Below, one piece after another: positions 7,963-17,263 of a stretch of DNA of 64,000 nt. Numbering within the stretch: position 1 is the first letter of the stretch; the number at the start of each line of letters is the position of its first letter. This stretch comes from Paenibacillus dendritiformis (GTDB lineage Bacteria; Bacillota; Bacilli; Paenibacillales; Paenibacillaceae): assembly GCF_021654795.1 (NCBI RefSeq), contig NZ_AP025344.1, positions 5,208,501-5,272,500 on the forward strand, in the 5' to 3' direction. The translations under genes were made by a program, and so were the position numbers. A model generated the notes under the pieces. The model did not search any database, had not been told where the DNA came from, and saw only the letters and a program-made list of their open reading frames with translations.

Positions 7963-9549
7963 CTACATCTCGAAGCCATCCGGCCAATGGATCTGAACGC
8001 CATTCTCCTGAATAAGCGACTGGAAGCATTCGAGATGGGACGGCTCCTCATGCACTTGATGCGGCGTCACCTTATGCTGCAGCGAATAGGCGACCAGATA
8101 GCCTGCCGATTCGCCAATGTTCCATTCCGTCGGATGCAGCCGATAGCTGCCGTTGGACACTTGAGTCGTGCCGATATTTTTGCATACCGGCAATATATTG
8201 GTCATCCGGACAGGCAGGAGGGCGCCCAGCGGAATCTCATATGGATAGCTTGGCAGGTAGAACTTGCGGTGCGAGGCCGTTGTCGTATGAAGATCCAGAT
8301 GATAGCTGCCCACGCCGATGCTGTCGGTATAGCGGCGTATTCCCGCCTCTCCCCGCATCTCCTTGCCGACATCGGCTTCGGTAATGGTATAACGCGCCTT
8401 GATACGCCGCGATTCCCGAATGTACGGCGCTTTGGCCATGCCATCCGCCGTGCCGAGCACGTCTGTGCGCAAGCGAAGACCCGGGTAGCCCTTGCCGCCG
8501 TCCGGCCGCGGTATCTCCGTCTGCAGCCAGTAGAGGAGCGAGAAGCTCAACTGCTTCGCATTCTCCAGGTGCTGCCGCTTCTCCGCCTCGCTAACGCCGA
8601 TAATCGGGCCCAGGTAGTAATCGTTCTGCGGCCAGTTCACCAGCGTGATGTCGCTCTCATAGAAGCCCGGTTCGAACAGGGACTTATCGATAATCCGCCG
8701 GTACGTCCACAGCGGCATTGGATCCTGGCCGTCGGAGAACAGGTTGAATTTGCGGTACTTGGTCGGATCATTGACATTGATCGTATACATGCTTAACAGA
8801 GGATAGATGGACGGCTCCGGAACATACTCCCGCCAGAAATCATATTGTTCCGGCTTCTCGATCGTAAAGTTCCCTTCCGGGAAATACTCGATGGCGAATA
8901 CATGAGTGAACGACTGGATATCAAGGGGATTCGCCTTCTCGGACGCATGCAGCTCGCCCGTCTCCGCGCGGGACTCGGCCCCGATCACATGCTCCACCCC
9001 TGCGAGCGGCAGCAGATCGCCGCATTCGGTCGCGTCGAGGAAGTATGAACCTGTCAAGCGGGTCAACTGCTGGGTGCGCACATGCGATACCGTGACCGAA
9101 CGGACGATATCGCCTTCCGTCTCGGCCTCCACCGGAATCGTCTCGTAGAGAATCGTAATCCGGCCGCTGCTCGTGTACGGCGCCAGCATGTCATGCAGCA
9201 CGCGCAGCGCCACCTTCGGCTCATGGCATAGGCGGCTGACCCATCCCCGCCCAGGATTGAGCAAGGGATTATTCGCCGCTTGCTCGGTGAGCGGATAGTT
9301 CGCCCGGTAATAAGCCCGCACCCGCTCGCGAAGCTCCCGGTATGTACGGGTGCAGCCCATCGTCTCAATTGCCTTGTGCTCATCGGGAGGAACCGCCTGC
9401 GATGTCAATTGACCGCCGATCCAATCCGTCTCTTCCGTCATCACCACACGCATTCCCATTCTAGCCGCGGACAAGGCAGACGCGACGCCGCCCAATCCTC
9501 CGCCGATAATTACAACATCGGCCCGGATGTCATCCTTAATCAGCTTCAT
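7963..9549 (-). CDS. FAD-dependent oxidoreductase (FAD_oxidored family)
   Basis: This is a 528-residue protein with the dinucleotide-binding motif VVIIGGGLGGVASALSAA at residues 11-28 and an early EETDWIGGQLTSQ segment typical of the family that includes putative xanthan-lyase-like oxidoreductases. A second FAD contact region, YFLDATECGDLLPLAG, lies in the middle. The start at 9549 has GGGAGGG upstream; longer in-frame extensions lack a ribosome site. It is divergent from a TIM-barrel sugar isomerase-like gene, so both may act on a common sugar or polyol, though the substrate cannot be told. Confidence 0.82.
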   Translation of the reverse strand: MKLIKDDIRADVVIIGGGLGGVASALSAARMGMRVVMTEETDWIGGQLTSQAVPPDEHKAIETMGCTRTYRELRERVRAYYRANYPLTEQAANNPLLNPGRGWVSRLCHEPKVALRVLHDMLAPYTSSGRITILYETIPVEAETEGDIVRSVTVSHVRTQQLTRLTGSYFLDATECGDLLPLAGVEHVIGAESRAETGELHASEKANPLDIQSFTHVFAIEYFPEGNFTIEKPEQYDFWREYVPEPSIYPLLSMYTINVNDPTKYRKFNLFSDGQDPMPLWTYRRIIDKSLFEPGFYESDITLVNWPQNDYYLGPIIGVSEAEKRQHLENAKQLSFSLLYWLQTEIPRPDGGKGYPGLRLRTDVLGTADGMAKAPYIRESRRIKARYTITEADVGKEMRGEAGIRRYTDSIGVGSYHLDLHTTTASHRKFYLPSYPYEIPLGALLPVRMTNILPVCKNIGTTQVSNGSYRLHPTEWNIGESAGYLVAYSLQHKVTPHQVHEEPSHLECFQSLIQENGVQIHWPDGFEM

Positions 9550-9823
9550 AACCCATTCCCTCCCTTTGATGTTAATTTCATGTATACTATAACACATCCT
9601 TACGTCCCTTTTCTTCCCTGCTTTCGATGCAAAAAAGTTTCTCCTATCTTTTACCTGATGCCCAGCTCTCGAATCCCCAAAAAAATCGATACGAAAAAGC
9701 CGTGGGAAATTCGACGCCATTATCATTTGGAGAGGGAGTCCGGTCTTATTTACACCTTCCCATTGCAATGGTAGAGTAAGTGAAAAGTTCCCCTGCAATC
9801 ATCCTCATCTTATTGGAGGCGAG

Positions 9824-10651
9824 ATGCCTATGTCTGAAGCCCACTCTCCATGGAAGCTGGGCACGTATTGGTACGACAAGGAATCGGTATCGCTTATGCA
9901 GTTAAAAGAAGCCGGCATCGCTTATATTGAGCTGAATCTGGATAACTATATCCCTCCAGAGGAAGGGCTTACTCCCGCCATGCGCACCCGCTACCGGCAG
10001 GCCGTGGATGCCGCCGGGAAGGCAGGCATCGAGATCTGGTCGGTTCATCTGCCCTTCGGGAACCCGTGGGACATCTCTACGCCCGATGACGCCGAGCGCC
10101 TCGCCATCATCGAGGCCCATACGCGCGTGATGGATTGGGCACGAGACTGGGGCGCGCAGGTGACCGTCATTCATCCGAGCTTCGAGCCGATTCCCGATGC
10201 GCAAAGAGAACGGCGGCTGAAGCTGGCGTCTGCCTCCGTGAGCGAGTTAAGTGAGCGGGCCCGTCTGCGCGGCCTGAAGCTGGCCGTCGAGGATCTGCCG
10301 CGTTCCTGCCTCGGCCGGAACAGCGCCGAGATCGCTGCCTTGATCGGCGATGCGCCGGATGCTGTCGTCTGTTGCGACACGAACCATCTGCTGACGGAGA
10401 AGCCGGAAGCGTTCATCCGCTTCCTCGGGAACCGCATCGGCACCCTCCATCTCTCGGATTATGACGGCGTGGACGAGCGCCACTGGCTTCCCGGCCGGGG
10501 CATCGTGAATTGGGCGGAAGTGCTTCAAGCGCTAATCGACAGCGGCTACGGCGGCCCCTTCATGTTCGAAGCGGACTACAAGGATCCCCATGAACTGGTA
10601 CAATGCTACCAATCGCTGATGAAGCTTGTCAGCGACGCACGCACGCCATAG
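9824..10651 (+). CDS. Sugar phosphate isomerase/epimerase (xylose isomerase-like TIM barrel)
   Basis: This 275-residue protein belongs to the AP-endonuclease-2/xylose isomerase-like family. Metal-binding residues are visible in VIHPSFEP, LAVEDLPR, VVCCDTNHLL, IGTLHLSDYDG and the final FMFEADYKD. Members isomerise or epimerise keto-sugars or inositol derivatives with a divalent metal. GGAGG precedes the first ATG closely; an ATG six bases later is equally possible. It is followed by a strong hairpin and is probably monocistronic. Confidence 0.82.
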   Translation: MPMSEAHSPWKLGTYWYDKESVSLMQLKEAGIAYIELNLDNYIPPEEGLTPAMRTRYRQAVDAAGKAGIEIWSVHLPFGNPWDISTPDDAERLAIIEAHTRVMDWARDWGAQVTVIHPSFEPIPDAQRERRLKLASASVSELSERARLRGLKLAVEDLPRSCLGRNSAEIAALIGDAPDAVVCCDTNHLLTEKPEAFIRFLGNRIGTLHLSDYDGVDERHWLPGRGIVNWAEVLQALIDSGYGGPFMFEADYKDPHELVQCYQSLMKLVSDARTP

Positions 10652-10676
10652 CCCCGGCTGTGCTGACCAACGAGAC

Positions 10677-10704
10677 AAGCCAGAGCCGAACGCGGCTCTG
10701 GCTT
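10677..10704. terminator. Bidirectional hairpin terminator
   Basis: A perfect 12-base stem (AAGCCAGAGCCG) closes an AACG tetraloop. It lies between the convergent isomerase and response regulator genes and can serve both. Confidence 0.8.
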
Positions 10705-10716
10705 GTTGCTAAGGGG

Positions 10717-11322
10717 TTATAACCATCCTTTGGACCTTGCGATCTCGATAGCCTCGATGCGCGTCCTGGCCTCCAGCTTGCTCATGATGCTGGACAAGTA
10801 ATTGCGCACGGTGCCATAAGATAAATACAGCGCCGATGCTATCTCATTCGCGGTGCGCCCTTCGGCGGCAAGCTTCAAAATCTCACGCTCCCGATCGGTC
10901 AGCGGGTTGTCTTCTTCGCGAATTACGGCAAAGGCGAGCTCCGGCGAAATCTCCCGCTCGCCCCGCATGACGTTGCGTATCGCCTCGGCAAGCCGTTCGC
11001 TCGGCTCATCCTTTAGGAGGTAGCCTTGAATCCCGGATTTCACGGCCCGCTCGAAATATCCCGGCCGGGCAAAAGTCGTCAAAATAATAACCCGGGAATT
11101 CAAACGCCGGCGTTTCAGCTCTTCGGCTACATCCAGACCGCTTTTGGCAGGCATCTCAATATCCATCAGACATACGTCCGGCTCCAGCCTTGCGATCAGC
11201 GCCAGCGCCTCATCCCCGTCGCCGGCCTGCCCAACCACTTCAATATCATCCTCCAGATCAAGGAGGGATGCGAGCGCACCGCGAAGCAGCCGCTGATCTT
11301 CGGCGATAACGATCCTGATCAT
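10717..11322 (-). CDS. NarL/LuxR-type response regulator
   Basis: The 201-residue protein has a receiver domain (residues 1-120) with acidic pocket AED, phosphoacceptor Asp in CLMDIEMP (about residue 54) and conserved LLKDEP lysine. A LuxR-type helix-turn-helix follows (LTDREREILKLAAEGRTANEIA). It overlaps the sensor kinase by four bases and ends a four-gene operon with an ABC transporter. The pair is of the DesKR/LiaSR style. It probably controls the adjacent exporter (inference). Confidence 0.9.
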   Translation of the reverse strand: MIRIVIAEDQRLLRGALASLLDLEDDIEVVGQAGDGDEALALIARLEPDVCLMDIEMPAKSGLDVAEELKRRRLNSRVIILTTFARPGYFERAVKSGIQGYLLKDEPSERLAEAIRNVMRGEREISPELAFAVIREEDNPLTDREREILKLAAEGRTANEIASALYLSYGTVRNYLSSIMSKLEARTRIEAIEIARSKGWL

Positions 11323-12455
11323 GCTGCACCTCCTCCGTCTTTCCCGTTCTTGACGATAAGCGGAACCGCCACCGTCAATTGTGTGCCGCCCCCATCCGAA
11401 TGCAGCGACAAGCTTCCATCGATCAAGGCAAGCCGTTCCGACATGCCATTCAAACCGTTGCCCATGCCGCTTCCGCTGCGTAACCCGATACCGTCATCCT
11501 GCAGACGAATCCGAATCTCCGCGTTCGTCCGCTCGATATGAATGAGGCAGCTCTTCGCCCGGCTGTGTTTGACAATATTGGTCACCGCTTCCCGAATGCA
11601 CAGGCTAAGCATATTTTGCGTCAGGTCCGGAACTCCCTCCAATGCCAGTTCCCCTTGAACCTGAAGCTCGATGCCGGCGCTCCCCAACATCCGCTCGGAT
11701 TCCACCAGCTCCTGAGCAACCGTGACGGCGCGCATATCGGAGACGAGTTCGCGCACCTGCCGCAGCGCGGCCCGGGAGGTCTGCCCAATCTCCCGCGCTT
11801 CCTCCCCCGCCCGATCCATCTCCTGCTTCGCAATCAGCTTTTCGACCAATTGACTCTTAAGCGTAATAAGAGACAGCGTATGGCCGAGCGTATCATGCAG
11901 ATCGCGGGCAATGCGCAGCCGTTCCTCCCGCTTCACCAGTTCCCGAATTTGCTCATTCGCTTGGTCCAGCTCCTTCTCCAGTTGCTGGCGCCGGTGCATC
12001 GACCGCATGCCGAATGGCGATGCCAGCATGATGGCAATAAACGGGATGAAAAAGATATACTCCGACACATGAATGGCTCGCAAATGGAATAACATCGGCA
12101 ACAGGATGTACGCGACAAGCACGCCGTACGCAATATTGAATTTTCGCCTGTCCTCATAAAATGAGATGAAGTTCGCTGTATAAAAACCAAGAAACAAATA
12201 GTTGGGATTATAGAACGTGAGCAGAATAGCGCTTAACAGCATCTGCAGCGCAATCCAAAAGTCATAGGCCCGGCCCGAAGCGAAATAAAGCTGCCGATAG
12301 GTTACGACGAATAAGGCGATCATCGCGTAGCCGATGATTTTCTTTACTCCATGCTCGAATTGCATATTGTAAATAAAGAGGGTCATATAGATTAACCATA
12401 TATAAGGATAAAATCCAAACTGTCTGGGGAACAAGCTGAACTTCGTCCGGGACAT
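11319..12455 (-). CDS. Sensor histidine kinase, HisKA_3 (DesK-like)
   Basis: This is a 378-residue kinase with about five N-terminal membrane helices (to about residue 150), a coiled-coil linker, the phosphoacceptor motif ARDLHDTLGHTLSL and an HATPase domain with GSGMGNGLNGMSERL. There is no large extracellular sensor, so it probably senses the membrane or its partner transporter. The start lies three bases after the permease stop. Operon partner of the response regulator. Confidence 0.9.
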   Translation of the reverse strand: MSRTKFSLFPRQFGFYPYIWLIYMTLFIYNMQFEHGVKKIIGYAMIALFVVTYRQLYFASGRAYDFWIALQMLLSAILLTFYNPNYLFLGFYTANFISFYEDRRKFNIAYGVLVAYILLPMLFHLRAIHVSEYIFFIPFIAIMLASPFGMRSMHRRQQLEKELDQANEQIRELVKREERLRIARDLHDTLGHTLSLITLKSQLVEKLIAKQEMDRAGEEAREIGQTSRAALRQVRELVSDMRAVTVAQELVESERMLGSAGIELQVQGELALEGVPDLTQNMLSLCIREAVTNIVKHSRAKSCLIHIERTNAEIRIRLQDDGIGLRSGSGMGNGLNGMSERLALIDGSLSLHSDGGGTQLTVAVPLIVKNGKDGGGAA

Positions 12456-12458
12456 GAA

Positions 12459-13196
12459 CTACACCGCTTCCTGCTTTTTTCGGATATACGTAGATAGTAT
12501 CATAAACAGAAGCAGATAACCTGCCAAAAACAGTGCGTGCTCCCATTGCGGCGTCTCGCCGCGCACAATCTCCCAGGCTCCTCCCCCGAAATGATAGGCC
12601 GGAAGCAGCTTCGCAGCCGTCTGGAGGAACTTCGGCATAATATCCAGCGGGAACCACATGCCCCCTGTAATCGCCAGCAGCATGAAGATCGCGTTGCTGA
12701 CGCCGCTCGCCGTATCTACCCGCTTCATCGTCCCCACGAGGGCGCCAAGCCCGAGGAACGGGATCGATGCGAGCAACAGCCACAAGCCGCAGCTAAGCCA
12801 GGCAGACCAGGACAAGGACACTCCATTCAATAGATACCCGCACAGAAAAATAGTGATAATCGAGAACAAATGCATCATGAACTGACCGAACATTTTCCCC
12901 GCAAAATAAATACTGCCCTGCAGCGGCGTAATTCGGATATATGCAGCCCATCCGTTCTTGCGCTCCTGCACGATGCGGATGCCCAAGGTCATAATCGCCG
13001 ATCCCATAATGCTGAATCCAGTCATCGACATCAAATAATGGGCCTGCCACCAAGCCTTATTATCCACGCCGACATTCACGATGCGGGTAAAGATAAAATA
13101 GAAGACCATTGGCATCAGCAGGGACCAGAATACAAAGTACGGGTTGCGAATAACGCGCAGCAGTTCCATCTTGCACTGAAGAAATAACAGCTTCAT
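12459..13196 (-). CDS. ABC-2 type transporter permease
   Basis: The 245-residue protein has about six membrane helices and the layout of ABC-2 exporters, with a GGMWFPLDIMP loop before the last helices as in many drug or lipid exporters. The ATG shares a base with the TGA of the ATPase gene (TGATG), so the two are translationally coupled. The associated LuxR-type two-component system suggests a stress or antibiotic response exporter. Confidence 0.88.
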   Translation of the reverse strand: MKLLFLQCKMELLRVIRNPYFVFWSLLMPMVFYFIFTRIVNVGVDNKAWWQAHYLMSMTGFSIMGSAIMTLGIRIVQERKNGWAAYIRITPLQGSIYFAGKMFGQFMMHLFSIITIFLCGYLLNGVSLSWSAWLSCGLWLLLASIPFLGLGALVGTMKRVDTASGVSNAIFMLLAITGGMWFPLDIMPKFLQTAAKLLPAYHFGGGAWEIVRGETPQWEHALFLAGYLLLFMILSTYIRKKQEAV

Positions 13197-14107
13197 CAGT
13201 ATGCGACCTCCTGATTGCTCATGGTTAATTGCTCGAACGCCTCGTCCAGACGCCCTTGATCGATCCGAATATCCCGGGCCGGAAGCGGCCGCTCGAACAT
13301 CGCGGCCAGCACGCCGTCGGTATCATCCGTGCGGATATGTATCCGCCCGCCGATCAAATCGCAATCCGACACATTCGGCCACAGGCGAATGCTGGCGCAG
13401 GCTGCCGCCGTATCTCCTTCGAGCCGGAAGGAGACGGATTTTTTGAGCAGCCGCGCTTTAATCTCTTCCGGCTTGCCGTCTTCCACGATCTCCCCCTGAT
13501 GGAATAAAATAATCCGGTCGGCCGCATCATCCGCTTCCTGCAAATAATGCGTCGTGAACAGTACCGTCTTGCCTTCGGATACCAGCACACGAACCTGCTC
13601 CCAGAAGCGGCGCCGGGCGGCCACATCCATCCCTACCGTCGGCTCGTCGAAGAAGACCAACTCCGGGTCACCGGCCATCGCCAGTGCGAAGCCGGCTCGG
13701 CGCTTCTGGCCGCCGGACAGCTTCTCCGCATACATATTCAGCTCCGGCTTGCTCAAGCCGGTCAACTCGATCAGCCGCTCCATCGCCAGCGGCTTCGGGT
13801 AATAGCTGCGGAACATCTCGATGACCTCATGCACCTTCAGCATGTCGATAATACTGACGTCCTGCAGCATAGCGCCAATCCGCTGCCTTACTTGAAGATG
13901 ACTCGGGTTCTGGCCGAACAGCTTAACCGTTCCCTCGGTCGGTTCGATCAAGCCAAGCAGCATCGAAATCGTCGTCGTTTTTCCCGCGCCGTTCGGCCCC
14001 AGGATGGCAACCACGGACCCTCGCATAATGTCGAGCGACACCCCGTTCACCGCCGTTTTATTTTTGAACCTTTTCGTGACATTGCGCATCTCAATCACTG
14101 CATCCAT
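13196..14107 (-). CDS. ABC transporter ATP-binding protein
   Basis: The protein carries Walker A GPNGAGKTT, the signature LSGGQKRR, Walker B ELVFFDEPT and the H-loop TTHYLQEA, so it is a complete nucleotide-binding domain with a C-terminal extension (DUF4162-like). I prefer the ATG at 14107 (303 residues), since the family begins just before the first strand. A start 39 bases earlier is possible. It is the first gene of the exporter plus two-component operon; the tandem-repeat region lies directly upstream and must contain or flank its promoter. Confidence 0.88.
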   Translation of the reverse strand: MDAVIEMRNVTKRFKNKTAVNGVSLDIMRGSVVAILGPNGAGKTTTISMLLGLIEPTEGTVKLFGQNPSHLQVRQRIGAMLQDVSIIDMLKVHEVIEMFRSYYPKPLAMERLIELTGLSKPELNMYAEKLSGGQKRRAGFALAMAGDPELVFFDEPTVGMDVAARRRFWEQVRVLVSEGKTVLFTTHYLQEADDAADRIILFHQGEIVEDGKPEEIKARLLKKSVSFRLEGDTAAACASIRLWPNVSDCDLIGGRIHIRTDDTDGVLAAMFERPLPARDIRIDQGRLDEAFEQLTMSNQEVAY

Positions 14108-14229
14108 CTTGCGGTCCCCCTCACTCCTTGCTTCTGCCTTTATCATAAAGATTCGGGACTGGGCCGGTTAGTATGGACTGTCATGATGTCCATATGACAA
14201 TTGTCATCTTATTCATTTCGCGCGATCAG

Positions 14230-14771
14230 ACCTCGCTATCCCATTCGGTCAGATATTACACCCCCTGGGTCCTTTTGATCACTATCCCATTCGGTCAGAT
14301 ATGACGCACTCTGGTCCTTTTGATCGCTATCCCATTCGGTGTCAGATATGACCCACTCTGGTCCTTTTGATCACTATCCCATTCGGTCAGATATGACGCA
14401 CTTAGGTTCCTTTTGATCGCTATCCCATTCGGTCAGATATGACGCACTCAGGTTCCTTTTGATCGCTATCCCATTCGGTCAGATATGACGCACTCTGGTC
14501 CTTTTGATCACTATCCCATTCGGTCAGATATGACGCACTCTGGTCCTTTTGATCGCTATCCCATTCGGTGTCAGATATGACCCACCCTGGTTCCTTTTGA
14601 TCGCTATCCCATTCGGTCAGATATGACGCACTCTGGGTCCTTTTGATAACTATCCCATTCGGTCAGGAAATGACCCACTCTGCTTCCTTCGATAGCTATC
14701 CCCTCCAGTCAGGATATGACCACTCTGCTCTTTTTGATCGTTATTCCATTCCTTCAGATGACCCCTGCCTC
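14230..14771. repeat. Tandem-repeat array A, about 11.5 units of 45-48 bases
   Basis: Units follow one another without spacers. The shared core on the plus strand is TCGCTATCCCATTCGGTCAG, followed by ATATGACGCACT and a variable CTGGTCCTTTTGA end. Units differ by single-base changes and by one- to three-base indels (45, 46, 47 and 48 bases are all present), and the last units are degenerate. The complement of the core closely matches the core of array B, so the two arrays form an inverted pair. Confidence 0.9.
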
Positions 14772-14797
14772 GCAAGTGGTATAGCGGATGCAAGGGG

Positions 14798-15370
14798 TTA
14801 TAGAGGTACACGGTATCCTGACTGCTTGGGAGAGTGATCATAAGAGGCTGGACACATGTACATTCTCCTGACTGCTTGGGATACCGACCGAAAGAGGCAA
14901 GGCACATGTACATCCTCCTGACTGCTTGGGATACCGACCGTAAGAGGCTAGATACATGTACATTCTCTCCTGATGCTTGGGGATAGCGACTATAAGAGGC
15001 AAGACACTTGTACATTCTCTCCTGACTTCTTGGGATAGCGATCGTAAGAGGCTGGACACATGTACATCCTCCTGACTGCTTGGGATACCGACCGTAAGAG
15101 GCAAGACACATGTACATTTTCTCCTGACTCCTTGGGATCGTGATCGTAAGAGGCTGGACACATGTACATCCTCCTGACTGCTTGGGATACCGACCGTAAG
15201 AGGCAAGACACATGTACATTTTCTCCTGACTCCTTGGGATCGTGATCGTAAGAGGCTGGACACATGTACATTCTCCTGACTGCTTGGGATAGCGGCCGAA
15301 AGAGGCAAGACACATGTACATTCTCTCCTGACTGCTTGGGATAAGCGACTGTAAGAGAGCAGCAACCTAG
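14798..15370. repeat. Tandem-repeat array B, about 10 units of 50-53 bases, partly in 102-base dimers
   Basis: Two unit types alternate: one with GGCTGGACACATGTACAT (50 bases) and one with GGCAAGACACATGTACAT (52 bases). The dimers at about 15048-15149 and 15150-15251 are identical. Each unit contains the palindrome ATGTACAT and a core CTGACTGCTTGGGATAGCGA or close variant (some units read GGATACCGA or GGATCGTGA). That core agrees at 17 of 20 positions with the complement of array A. Because 102 is divisible by three, the minus strand is open in several frames, but no ribosome site supports coding. Confidence 0.9.
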
Positions 15371-15387
15371 GCCAGGTTCATCTGGCA

Positions 15388-15427
15388 AAAAAAGAACCGC
15401 CGGCAGCTTTACGCTGCGGACGGTCCT
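15388..15427 (-). terminator. Terminator of the alpha/beta hydrolase gene
   Basis: On the minus strand, a GGACCGTCCGCAGC arm pairs imperfectly with GCTGCCGGCGGTTC around a short GTAAA loop. Seven T follow. It lies just past the hydrolase stop and before array B. Confidence 0.75.
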
Positions 15428-15438
15428 TCGTGAGCAAT

Positions 15439-17121
15439 TTAGTTACTGCGAATCCAGGCCGCGATATCTTTCATGACTTGTTCCGGCACGTTGCCTGGAA
15501 TGATGTATTCTTGGCCGGTGGACGGCTTGTCGCTCTCCACGAATACGTGGTTCAGCTTCGGATACAGCTTGTATTGGACGTTGTTTCGGGTTTGCAGCGC
15601 CTTTTTCCAGCCGTCCAGGTGCTCTTTGCCGACCTGAGCGTCATTATCCCCCTGGATGATGAAGAGCGGCACTTGCTGATCCTTGGCTATCTCTCCACCG
15701 TGATAGTTGCGGAAATCTATCCACCAAGAAGCGTTCGGAAGCGCCAAATTGGCCGGAAGATTGTCGAGCGTATATTGCTCATCCTTGATGATGGCAACCA
15801 TCTGCTTCCACATCTTCAATTGTCCTTCGGCCGCCGCGATGGCTTCCGCCGGCTGGCCGTTGTCTTTGGCAGATTGAAGCTGGCGTTCCATTTGCTCGAT
15901 CATCAAATCTTCGATCGGCCCGGAAGGCCCGGCCGCGATGATAGCCCCGCGGATTCCCTTTTCGGTGTCGGCCTTGACGATATTCGGGATTAGCATGCCT
16001 CCCTGGCTATGACCAAGCACATAGATGCGATCCTTGTTCAGCCGCTTGTCTTGGCTGGCCCACTTCACCGCCAGAAGCGCATCATCGACCGTCTCTTCCT
16101 TCACGGTAAATCTCGGGATCGCTGCGGATTGAACCGGATATTCCCGCGTCCGCTTCTCATATCGAATCGTGGCAATCCCTTCCTTCGCCAGTCCAACCGC
16201 CATGTCCCGGAACGTCTTGGCAGCGCCAATCGACTCGTCACGGTCATTGGCCCCTGAGCCGTGAACCAGCACGAGCACCGGATAGGTGCCCGACGCGTTC
16301 GCAGCGGCCGGCAGGGTCAATGTGCCAGGCAGCTTGAACTGCCCGTCCCCGATGAAAATCGTCTCTTCCTTGTAAAGAGCAGCATCGTCATAAGCTGGCG
16401 GCTGGTAATCCCCGGATGGAAGATACGAGAAGAACACATCGTTCAACAAGCCGTTCTCTTTATAACGGAGTGTAAGTGACAGCATCAGTTCCTTGTCCGT
16501 CTTGAACAGCACCTGCACGTTCTGGTGCACGCCATCGTTGTCGGAGGAGGCTTGGACGAACTGCGTCGGCTTCCCGAACATTGGGATGATCTGCTGTGCC
16601 AAGCTAGATAAGCGCGCGACCTTCGTCGCTTCCTTCAGCTCCGGCGTCAAAAGAGAAGCCAACTGCGCTTCCTCTTCCGGCGCTTCCGCCAAGGCGGCCC
16701 ACTGGACCGTAAATTGGGCAGCGCGCGTTTTCCAATCGGCCTCATCGGCCAGCACCTTGCCGTTCACCCACTTCCCTTGAATCTGCAGCGCCTCCTTAAT
16801 GGCATTCCAAGCTATGTAATGATACCCCTTCTCCTTGCTCAGCAAGGAGCCGCCGTCGAGCGTGAGGGTTGTTCCGTTCACCTCGGAACGGCCGCTCGCG
16901 GAATCTATCGTCCACACCCGTTCGCCGAAAGTAACGGTGATTGTCTTCGTCTGCTGATCCCATTCCACGAGAGCTCCAATCGATTCCGCCGCCTGCCGCA
17001 GCGGTACGAGTTCAACCGCCGATTCCGTTGCCGAACCGATTTCCTGCGCCATCGCGAACGGCGCCATACTCCCAAATAACAGACACCCCGCGATCATCCA
17101 TTTCCAACTGGCTTTTCCCAT
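15439..17121 (-). CDS. Secreted alpha/beta hydrolase with copper-amine-oxidase-N stalk domain
   Basis: This 560-residue precursor has a signal peptide (cleavage after AMAQ, about residue 26). A copper-amine-oxidase N-like domain follows (about 35-125), with the typical VPLRQAAESIGALVEWDQQTKTI pattern split by GTTLTLDGG. Next comes a DUF3887-like region and an alpha/beta hydrolase domain from about 265 with oxyanion-type LVHGSGANDRD, nucleophile elbow GHSQGG, acid loop GDNDAQV and catalytic His in LNHVFVE. It is probably a cell-wall-associated esterase or peptidase-like hydrolase. Monocistronic, with AGGGGAGAAATTA before ATG and its own terminator. Confidence 0.87.
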   Translation of the reverse strand: MGKASWKWMIAGCLLFGSMAPFAMAQEIGSATESAVELVPLRQAAESIGALVEWDQQTKTITVTFGERVWTIDSASGRSEVNGTTLTLDGGSLLSKEKGYHYIAWNAIKEALQIQGKWVNGKVLADEADWKTRAAQFTVQWAALAEAPEEEAQLASLLTPELKEATKVARLSSLAQQIIPMFGKPTQFVQASSDNDGVHQNVQVLFKTDKELMLSLTLRYKENGLLNDVFFSYLPSGDYQPPAYDDAALYKEETIFIGDGQFKLPGTLTLPAAANASGTYPVLVLVHGSGANDRDESIGAAKTFRDMAVGLAKEGIATIRYEKRTREYPVQSAAIPRFTVKEETVDDALLAVKWASQDKRLNKDRIYVLGHSQGGMLIPNIVKADTEKGIRGAIIAAGPSGPIEDLMIEQMERQLQSAKDNGQPAEAIAAAEGQLKMWKQMVAIIKDEQYTLDNLPANLALPNASWWIDFRNYHGGEIAKDQQVPLFIIQGDNDAQVGKEHLDGWKKALQTRNNVQYKLYPKLNHVFVESDKPSTGQEYIIPGNVPEQVMKDIAAWIRSN

Positions 17122-17263
17122 TAATTTCTCCCCTTATCCCTCGTCATATGTGACTGCAACGACATTAATGATTGATAAATGTCTCAAAAAACAATAGCAT
17201 AGCGTTTCTTTGGGTGTCAAAAAAATCACCAAAAGGAGAGACGGAGTCGGCCTCTCTGTTAGA

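Noticed and set aside
14230..15370. CRISPR array
   Set aside because: Units abut without unique spacers, vary in length and show higher-order dimers. No cas genes are near. It is tandem repetition.
14650..15388. Repeat-encoded Cys-rich proteins on the minus strand
   Set aside because: Three overlapping frames are open only because the dimer length is a multiple of three. None has a ribosome site, and unit indels break the frame elsewhere.
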